Shown in pieces: positions 58,134 to 64,000 of a stretch of 64,000 nt of DNA (the stretch's first letter is position 1; each line of letters starts with the position of its first letter). Source of the DNA: Devosia nanyangense (lineage in GTDB: Bacteria; Pseudomonadota; Alphaproteobacteria; Rhizobiales; Devosiaceae); assembly GCA_016213505.1 (NCBI GenBank), contig JACRAF010000002.1, forward strand, positions 1 to 64,000, given 5' to 3'. A program made the translations under genes and the position numbers. Below the pieces are notes generated by a model, which was not told where the DNA came from, searched no databases, and saw only the letters and a list, made by a program, of their open reading frames with translations.

Positions 58134-60014
58134 ATGCTGAACTTCCTGCGCCGCTTCGCCTCAACCTGGATGGGCAAGGTCCTGGGCGCCTTCCTGCTCC
58201 TGGCGATGGCAAGCTTCGGTGTGCCCTCGGTGCTGTCGACGCTCAATGCCAACACCCTGGCCAGCGTCGGCGGCGAGGACATCACCATCCAGGAGTTCCA
58301 GCGCGCCTACCAGCAGCAGCTCAACCAGTTCGCGCAGCAGACCGGGCAGATGCCGACCAACGAGCAGGCGCTGCAACTGGGCATTCCGACGGCGGTGATC
58401 AGCAAGCTCGCCTCCGATGCTGCGATCAACCAGTTCGGGGTGCGCCTGGGCATCGGCGTCTCCGACGCGCGCCTCGCCAAAATGGTGCGCGACGACCCGA
58501 GCTTTGCCGGTGTGCTCGGCACCTTCGAGCGGGCCAATTTCGATCAGGTGCTGCGCCAGAACGGCTATACCGAGGCGGAGTATTTCGAACTCCAGACGCG
58601 CGCCGTGCGCCGCCAGCAGATTGCGCTCGGGCTGTTTGCCGGGACCGCCGTGTCGAAGGCCGCGCTCGACATTCTCAACCGCTATCGCAACGACACCCGC
58701 ACGGTGGAGTACTTCACGCTCAACGCGACCAGCCTGCCGTCCGCTGCCGAGCCGACCGACGACGACCTCAAGGCGTATCTGACGGCCCACCAGGCCGACT
58801 TCCGCACCAAGGAAACGCGCACGGCCGAGGTGGTGCTGCTGACGCCCGATATCCTGGCGCCGCAATACGCGGCGACCGAGGACGAGATTTTGGCCGAGTA
58901 CGACCGCACCAAGGACCAGCTGGTCAAGGTCGAGCGGCGCGACATCCAGCAGGTGACCCTGCCCGACGCCGCCGCCGAGAAGGTCTTTACCGACCAGCAG
59001 GCCGCCGGCGCCAGCTTCGCCGACGCCCTCAAGGCCTCGGGACTGACGGCGACCGATATCGGCCTTCTGTCCAAGACCGAGGTCAGCGACGCGGCGCTCG
59101 CCGAGGCCGCCTTCGGGCTGGCCAAGGAAGGCGATTTCGCCATCATTGCCGGCATCGGCGGCAAGCGCGTCGTCGCCGTGACCAAGATCGAGGCCGGCGG
59201 CCAGACCAGCTACGACGAGGCCAAAGCCGATATCGCCGCGCGACTGGCGCTGGCCAAGGCCAAGGCCGCCTATGTCGACATCCAGGATCAGGTCGAGGAA
59301 CTGCGGGCCGCCTTCAAGCCGCTCAAGGAAATCGCCGACCGCTTCAAGCTGCCGCTGGCGACGGTGGCGCTCACCGCCGACGGCGCTGCGCTCTCGGTCG
59401 TCACCGGCCTCGAGGACACCGACAGGACCAAGGTCGCGACGGCGATCTTCAAGGCCGAGCAGGGCAAGCTGGCGCCGACCGTGGCGTTCAGTGCGACCAA
59501 GAACCTCTGGTTCGACCTGAGCAAAATCGAAGCGGCGCGCGACCAGACCCTCGACGAGGTGCACGACGCGGTGGCCACGGCCTGGACCAACGGCAAGACC
59601 GAGGAAGCCCTGCAGGCCGAGGTCAAAGCTGCCGTGGATGAGCTGCAGCAGGGAACGTCGATCCAGCTCGTATCCAGCGAATACAACGCGGACACCAAAA
59701 CCTCGCAACCCTTCACCCGGGATGGAGACAAGACCAACGTCTTCAATCAGCAGGTTGCCACGCAGATTTTCTCCGCCGGCCCCGACAGCCGGGGCTCAGC
59801 CCTCGACGGTGACGGCGACTACGTCATCTATCACGTACTTGAAGTCACCCCGCCGACGGCGGAGCCCGACGCCAACATCAAGGACTTCCTCTCCAACTCG
59901 ACCCGCGACGCGCTCTATGCCGAGTTCATCGGCGGCCTGCGCGACGAGGCCGGGATCAAGATCAACCAGCAGACGCTGAGCACCGTGCTCAACCTCGATC
60001 AGACGGCGCAGTGA
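58134..60014 (+). CDS. PpiD/SurA-type membrane-anchored peptidyl-prolyl isomerase
   Basis: A 626-residue periplasmic folding factor with one N-terminal membrane segment (about 12-32: MGKVLGAFLLLAMASFGVPS), a SurA-N/PpiD-N chaperone region with VGGEDITIQEFQRAYQQQLNQF, a parvulin-like domain in the middle, and a C-terminal chaperone part. Conserved parvulin active-site residues are weak, as is usual in alphaproteobacterial PpiD. The ATG at 58134 gives the standard anchor; a longer frame from 58062 is unsupported. It is followed four bases later by trpE. Confidence 0.9.
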   Translation: MLNFLRRFASTWMGKVLGAFLLLAMASFGVPSVLSTLNANTLASVGGEDITIQEFQRAYQQQLNQFAQQTGQMPTNEQALQLGIPTAVISKLASDAAINQFGVRLGIGVSDARLAKMVRDDPSFAGVLGTFERANFDQVLRQNGYTEAEYFELQTRAVRRQQIALGLFAGTAVSKAALDILNRYRNDTRTVEYFTLNATSLPSAAEPTDDDLKAYLTAHQADFRTKETRTAEVVLLTPDILAPQYAATEDEILAEYDRTKDQLVKVERRDIQQVTLPDAAAEKVFTDQQAAGASFADALKASGLTATDIGLLSKTEVSDAALAEAAFGLAKEGDFAIIAGIGGKRVVAVTKIEAGGQTSYDEAKADIAARLALAKAKAAYVDIQDQVEELRAAFKPLKEIADRFKLPLATVALTADGAALSVVTGLEDTDRTKVATAIFKAEQGKLAPTVAFSATKNLWFDLSKIEAARDQTLDEVHDAVATAWTNGKTEEALQAEVKAAVDELQQGTSIQLVSSEYNADTKTSQPFTRDGDKTNVFNQQVATQIFSAGPDSRGSALDGDGDYVIYHVLEVTPPTAEPDANIKDFLSNSTRDALYAEFIGGLRDEAGIKINQQTLSTVLNLDQTAQ

Positions 60015-60018
60015 TGCG

Positions 60019-61527
60019 ATGGCGGGCGACACTTTCCAGACTTTCGCCGGGGCCTATGACGCGGGTCGCGCCCAGATCGTCTTCCGCCGCGTCGTCGCCG
60101 ACCTCGAGACCCCCATCGGGGCGTATCTGAAGCTCTCGGAGGGGCGGCACAACACGTTCCTGCTCGAAAGCGTGCAGGACGGCGCCACCAGGGGACGCTA
60201 CTCGATGATCGGGTTCGATCCCGACATCATCCTCAAGGTCGAGGCCGGCAAGGCCAGCATCAACCGCAATGCCGGGCTGACGCCCGACGCCTTCGCGCCG
60301 CTCGATACCCCGCCGCTCGAGGCGCTGCGCGCCCTAGTGGCCGAGAGCCAGGCCGACGTGCCCGAGGGGCTGCCCTCCACTGCGGCCGGCATCTACGGCT
60401 ATCTCGGCTACGACATGGTACGCCTGATGGAGGTGCTGCCCGACAAGAACACCGAGACGCTGGGGCTGCCCGACGCCATCCTGATGCGGCCCTCGGTGCT
60501 GGCGATCTTCGATACGCTCAAGGACGAGCTCTACATCACCGCCCCGGTCTACATCCGGCCGGGGATTTCGGCGCGCCAGGCGTGGGAAGGCGCGCAGGCC
60601 CGGATCGACGACGCCGCGGCGCGGCTGAGCCGCACCCTGCCCTATTCCACCGGCCTGCCGGACCTCGAAGGCATCGAGGTGACGTCGAATACGTCCAAGG
60701 CCGAGTATGCCGGGATGGTCGAGCGGGCCAAGGAGTACATCCGCGCCGGCGACATTTTCCAGGTGGTGCTGAGCCAGCGCTTCGAGGCGAAGTTCGACCT
60801 GCCGCCGACGGCGCTCTACCGCGCGCTGCGCCGAACCAACCCTTCGCCCTACATGTACATGCTGGATTTCGGCGATTTCGCCGTCGCCGGGTCGAGCCCG
60901 GAAATCCTGGTGAAGGTCGAAAAGGGCCAGGTCACCATCCGCCCCATCGCCGGGACACGGAAGCGCGGCAGCACGCCGACGCGCGACAAGGAACTGGCGG
61001 ACGAACTGCTGAGCGATCCCAAGGAACTCGCCGAGCACCTGATGCTGCTCGACCTCGGCCGCAACGACGTCGGCCGGGTGGCCAAGATCGGGACCGTGAA
61101 GGTCACCGACAAGTTCTTCCTCGAATACTATTCGCACGTCATGCACATCGTCTCGAACGTGGTGGGCGAGCTCGATCCGAAGTACGACTTCGTCGACGCG
61201 CTGTCGGCGGGCTTCCCGGCCGGCACCGTCTCGGGGGCGCCAAAGGTGCGGGCGATGGAGATCATCGACGAGCTGGAGAAGGCCCGGCGCGGCATCTATG
61301 GCGGCTGCGTGGGTTACTTCGGCGCCGACGGCACAATGGACACCTGCATCGTGCTGCGCACCGCGATCGTCAAGGACAACCGGCTCTACGTGCAGGCCGG
61401 TGCGGGGATCGTGGCGGATTCGAAGCCCGAACTCGAGCAGCTGGAGTGCGAAAACAAGGCGCGGGCTCTGTTCAGCGCGGCGGAGGAGGCGCTACGCTAC
61501 GCCGGAGAGGCACGGATCGGGCAATGA
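60019..61527 (+). CDS. trpE: Anthranilate synthase component I
   Basis: A 502-residue chorismate-using enzyme that, with TrpG, makes anthranilate. The feedback-binding region LLESVQDGATRGRYSMIG has the LLES motif. The catalytic block VAGSSPEILVKVEKGQVTIR, PIAGTRKRG, and SAGFPAGTVSGAPKVRAMEIIDE are conserved. Separate from TrpG, unlike the fused TrpEG of some rhizobia. The stop overlaps the trpG start (ATGA). No leader peptide or attenuator is visible because the gene follows the PpiD gene closely. Confidence 0.96.
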   Translation: MAGDTFQTFAGAYDAGRAQIVFRRVVADLETPIGAYLKLSEGRHNTFLLESVQDGATRGRYSMIGFDPDIILKVEAGKASINRNAGLTPDAFAPLDTPPLEALRALVAESQADVPEGLPSTAAGIYGYLGYDMVRLMEVLPDKNTETLGLPDAILMRPSVLAIFDTLKDELYITAPVYIRPGISARQAWEGAQARIDDAAARLSRTLPYSTGLPDLEGIEVTSNTSKAEYAGMVERAKEYIRAGDIFQVVLSQRFEAKFDLPPTALYRALRRTNPSPYMYMLDFGDFAVAGSSPEILVKVEKGQVTIRPIAGTRKRGSTPTRDKELADELLSDPKELAEHLMLLDLGRNDVGRVAKIGTVKVTDKFFLEYYSHVMHIVSNVVGELDPKYDFVDALSAGFPAGTVSGAPKVRAMEIIDELEKARRGIYGGCVGYFGADGTMDTCIVLRTAIVKDNRLYVQAGAGIVADSKPELEQLECENKARALFSAAEEALRYAGEARIGQ

Positions 61528-62120
61528 AACTCCTCGTCATCGATAACTACGACAGCTTTACCTACAACCTCGTCCATTTCCTGGGCGAGCTGGGGGCGGA
61601 GCTGGTGGTCTACCGCAACGACAAGATCACGCTTGACGAGATCGCGGCGATGGCGCCGGACGGGATCGTGCTCTCGCCCGGCCCGAAGACGCCGACCGAG
61701 GCGGGAATCTGCCTCGCGCTGATCGACCGCTTCAAGGCGACGACGCCGATCCTCGGGGTCTGCCTCGGCCATCAGGCGATCGGCCAGGCGCTGGGCGGCG
61801 ACGTGATCCGCGCGCCGCAGCTGATGCATGGCAAGACCAGCAAGATCAACCACACCGGCAAGGGCCTGTTCCGGGGGCTCAACGCCGGCTTCGAGGCGAC
61901 GCGCTACCACTCGCTGGTGGTGAAGCGCGAGACGCTGCCTGAAACGCTGGAAGTCACCGCGACGAGCGACGATGGGCTGATCATGGGGATGCAGCACAAA
62001 ACGCTGCCGCTCCACGGCGTGCAGTTCCACCCAGAGAGCATCGCGTCGGAGAACGGCCACGCGCTCTTGCAGAACTTTCTCAACATCACCCGCGATTTCG
62101 GCATGCGGCAGGCCGCCTGA
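61524..62120 (+). CDS. trpG: Anthranilate synthase component II (glutamine amidotransferase)
   Basis: A 198-residue class I glutaminase. Nucleophile Cys in GVCLGHQAIGQALGG, catalytic His and Glu in VQFHPESIAS, start with LLVIDNYDSFTYNLVHFLGE. It could also serve p-aminobenzoate synthesis if no separate pabA exists. The last base of its TGA is the first base of the trpD start (TGATG). Confidence 0.95.
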   Translation: MKLLVIDNYDSFTYNLVHFLGELGAELVVYRNDKITLDEIAAMAPDGIVLSPGPKTPTEAGICLALIDRFKATTPILGVCLGHQAIGQALGGDVIRAPQLMHGKTSKINHTGKGLFRGLNAGFEATRYHSLVVKRETLPETLEVTATSDDGLIMGMQHKTLPLHGVQFHPESIASENGHALLQNFLNITRDFGMRQAA

Positions 62121-63130
62121 TGGACATCAAGGGGGCGCTCAACAAGATCGCGCAGCGGCAGGACCTGACCGGCGAGGAAATGCGCTCGGTGATGAACATC
62201 ATCATGAACGGCGAGGCGACGCCGAGCCAGATCGGCGCCTTCCTCATCGGCATGCGGGTCAAGGGCGAGAGCGTCGGCGAGATCGCCGCGGCGGTCTCGA
62301 TCCTCCGTGAAAAGATGGTCAAGGTCGATGCGCCCGAGCACGCCATCGACATCGTCGGCACCGGCGGCGACGGGGCCGAGACGCTCAACATCTCGACGGC
62401 GACTTCGATCGTCGTGGCGGCGGCGGGCGTGCCGGTGGCCAAGCACGGCAACCGGGCGCTCTCGAGCAAATCCGGCGCGTCGGACGTGCTGCAGGCGCTG
62501 GGGGTCAAGATCGACCTCACGCCCGACGTCATCGCCCGCTGCATCGCCGAAGCCGGCATCGGCTTCATGTTCGCGCCGGCGCATCATCCGGCGATGAAGC
62601 ATGTCGGGCCGACGCGGGTCGAACTGGGCACGCGCACGCTGTTCAACCTGCTGGGTCCGCAGTCGAACCCGGCGGGGGCGCGGCGCTACATGCTGGGCGT
62701 CTACGACAAGCGCTGGGTCGAGCCGGTGGCGGCGGCGCTGCTCGCCAACCAAGCGGTCTCCGCCTGGGTCGTCCACGGCGCCGACGGGCTCGACGAACTC
62801 TCGACCACGGGACCGAGCTTCGTTGCCTCGATCAAGGGCGGCAGCCTCACCAGCTTCGAGGTGACGCCCGAGGACGCCGGGCTGCCGCGGGCGACGCTGG
62901 CCGACCTCAAGGGCGCCGACCCGGCGCACAACGCGGCGCGGCTGCGCGAACTGCTCGACGGGGTGAAGTCGGCTTACCGCGATATCGTCGTCTTCAACGC
63001 GGCGGCCGCCTTCATCGTCGCCGGCCGGGCCGATACGCTGAAACTCGGCGCGCAGCTGGCGGCGCAGGAGATCGACAGCGGGCGGGCCAAAGCGACGCTC
63101 CAAAAACTCATCCACGTCTCCAACAACTAG
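62120..63130 (+). CDS. trpD: Anthranilate phosphoribosyltransferase
   Basis: A 336-residue enzyme that joins anthranilate to PRPP. The PRPP site is DIVGTGGDGAETLNISTAT, followed by the anthranilate-site KHGNRALSSKSGASDVLQALG and GIGFMFAPAHHPAMKH with the typical NLLGPQSNPA. Length is normal. Confidence 0.96.
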   Translation: MDIKGALNKIAQRQDLTGEEMRSVMNIIMNGEATPSQIGAFLIGMRVKGESVGEIAAAVSILREKMVKVDAPEHAIDIVGTGGDGAETLNISTATSIVVAAAGVPVAKHGNRALSSKSGASDVLQALGVKIDLTPDVIARCIAEAGIGFMFAPAHHPAMKHVGPTRVELGTRTLFNLLGPQSNPAGARRYMLGVYDKRWVEPVAAALLANQAVSAWVVHGADGLDELSTTGPSFVASIKGGSLTSFEVTPEDAGLPRATLADLKGADPAHNAARLRELLDGVKSAYRDIVVFNAAAAFIVAGRADTLKLGAQLAAQEIDSGRAKATLQKLIHVSNN

Positions 63131-63133
63131 ACC

Positions 63134-63943
63134 ATGACCGACATCCTCAAACGCATCGAGACCTACAAGCGCGAGGAGATCGCGGCGGCAAAAGCCCTGC
63201 GGCCGTGGAACGAGGTGGTGGCCGAGGCGCACGACGCCCCGCCGGTGCGGCGATTCCTCTCGGCGCTCAAGAAGAAGCGCGAGAGCGGCGACTATGCGCT
63301 GATCGCCGAGGTCAAGAAGGCGAGCCCGTCCAAGGGCCTGATCCGGCAGGACTTCAACCCCTCCGAGATCGCGCGGGCCTACGAGCTGGGCGGCGCCACG
63401 TGCCTCTCGGTGCTCACCGACCGGCCGAGCTTTCAGGGCGCGCCGAACTACCTGATCGAGGCGCGCGGCGCGACCCAGCTGCCAGTGCTGCGCAAGGACT
63501 TCCTGTTCGAGACCTACCAGGTTGCCGAAAGCCGGGCGCTGGGCGCCGACTGCATCCTGATTATCCTCGCCGCGGTCGGCGACGACACGGCGCGGTATCT
63601 GCTCGATGCCGCCGCCGAGTGGCGGATGGATGCGCTGGTCGAGGTGCACGACCAGATCGAACTCGACCGGGCGCTGGCGCTCGACGCCGAATTCATCGGC
63701 ATCAACAACCGCAATCTCAGGACATTCGAGACGACGCTGCAGACCTCGATCGACCTGGCGCTGGGCGTGCCCAAGGGCGTCCACCTCGTCGCCGAAAGCG
63801 GCATCAACACCCACGCCGATGTCGAGCGGCTGGCGCAGCAGGCAGGCATCGGCACCTTCCTCGTCGGCGAGAGCCTGATGCGGCAGGACGACGTGACGCG
63901 CGCGACGCAGGTGCTGCTCTGGGGCGACAAGGGCCGGCCGTGA
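63134..63943 (+). CDS. trpC: Indole-3-glycerol-phosphate synthase
   Basis: A 269-residue TIM barrel that closes the indole ring. Conserved regions include [45 protein letters not shown], and [12 protein letters not shown]. Stand-alone, not fused to TrpF. The stop overlaps the moaC start (GTGA). Confidence 0.96.
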   Translation: MTDILKRIETYKREEIAAAKALRPWNEVVAEAHDAPPVRRFLSALKKKRESGDYALIAEVKKASPSKGLIRQDFNPSEIARAYELGGATCLSVLTDRPSFQGAPNYLIEARGATQLPVLRKDFLFETYQVAESRALGADCILIILAAVGDDTARYLLDAAAEWRMDALVEVHDQIELDRALALDAEFIGINNRNLRTFETTLQTSIDLALGVPKGVHLVAESGINTHADVERLAQQAGIGTFLVGESLMRQDDVTRATQVLLWGDKGRP

Positions 63944-64000
63944 GCGAAAAGCTCACCCATCTCAACGAACGGGGCGAGGCCCATATCGTCGATATCGGCG
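63940..64000 (+). CDS. moaC: Cyclic pyranopterin monophosphate synthase MoaC (start only)
   Basis: Only the first 20 codons are visible. They read [19 protein letters not shown], the usual N-terminus of MoaC, which makes the first intermediate of molybdenum cofactor. A GTG start overlaps the trpC stop. A trpC-moaC order is common in rhizobia, and this supports the assignment. Confidence 0.85.
   Translation, partial: MSEKLTHLNERGEAHIVDIG

Noticed and set aside
58161..59708. A 515-codon minus-strand frame opposite the PpiD-type gene
   Set aside because: Product is low-complexity (Leu, Gly, Arg, Val repeats) and the plus strand has a well-supported chaperone.
61904..63814. A 636-codon minus-strand frame opposite trpG, trpD and trpC
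   Set aside because: Composition-driven shadow of the trp genes; no domain or ribosome site.

Overview
The window is a 64 kb piece of a GC-rich alphaproteobacterial chromosome. Gene content and order point to the order Hyphomicrobiales (Rhizobiales), and a Devosia-like bacterium fits best; this is an inference from gene families, since no rRNA or other taxonomic marker is present. Supporting signs are separate trpE/G/D/C genes with moaC following, a pyruvate dehydrogenase E1-beta with its own lipoyl domain, a fused ispDF, dusB-ntrB-ntrC, an IalB-family protein, a suf cluster with a probable Irr (iron control element) site, and rhizobial-type palindromic repeats. No rRNA, tRNA, CRISPR array, complete insertion sequence or integrase gene was seen.

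Layout. 1-7.4 kb: end of a TerC-type membrane protein, a two-gene YeeE/YedE-type transporter coupled to a UbiH-type hydroxylase, an IalB protein, then mfd with sdhE. 7.5-10.9 kb: a DUF4375 gene interrupted by an amber codon, recG, and a glucanase-like-fold hypothetical. 10.9-18.9 kb: a minus-strand suf iron-sulfur operon (desulfurase, sufB, a small membrane protein, two cupins, sufC, sufD, sufS, sufT, sufA). 19-27.3 kb: an alpha/beta hydrolase with tyrS, a frameshifted dienelactone hydrolase, a large AsmA-like protein, a peroxiredoxin and an M23 peptidase. 27.3-32.7 kb: ntrC, ntrB, dusB, then divergent ispDF and cinA.

32.7-35.9 kb is the clearest accessory region. It holds a large PIN-domain protein, a truncated second copy of the 3' end of ratA, a scrap that looks like a phage-type adenine methylase, and an orphan exported six-cysteine protein, and it ends at intact ratA. 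The arrangement looks like the scar of an element that integrated into the 3' end of ratA. 35.9-45.9 kb: ratA, lipA, three small membrane proteins, lpdA, and the pyruvate dehydrogenase genes pdhA, pdhB and pdhC. Between pdhB and pdhC sit a Uma2-type nuclease and a deaminase strikingly like yeast cytosine deaminase. Both lipoyl-linker regions (pdhB and pdhC) contain an in-frame palindromic mobile-repeat insertion.

46-54.9 kb: an FtsB-like divisome protein, eno, an untranslated stretch with an orphan terminator, exported msrA, a uracil-DNA-glycosylase-fold protein, tandem glutathione peroxidases with duplicated intergenic repeats, a TetR/GST divergent pair with two visible operators, small enzymes, and an unrecognised zinc-ribbon-like protein of lower GC. 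54.9-64 kb: pyrG, secG, tpiA, a PpiD/SurA-type periplasmic chaperone, trpE-trpG-trpD-trpC and the start of moaC.

Most of the window is core metabolism and repair. The novelty lies in the palindromic repeats built into PDH linkers, the cupin pair inside the suf operon, the ratA scar, and several lone accessory genes.
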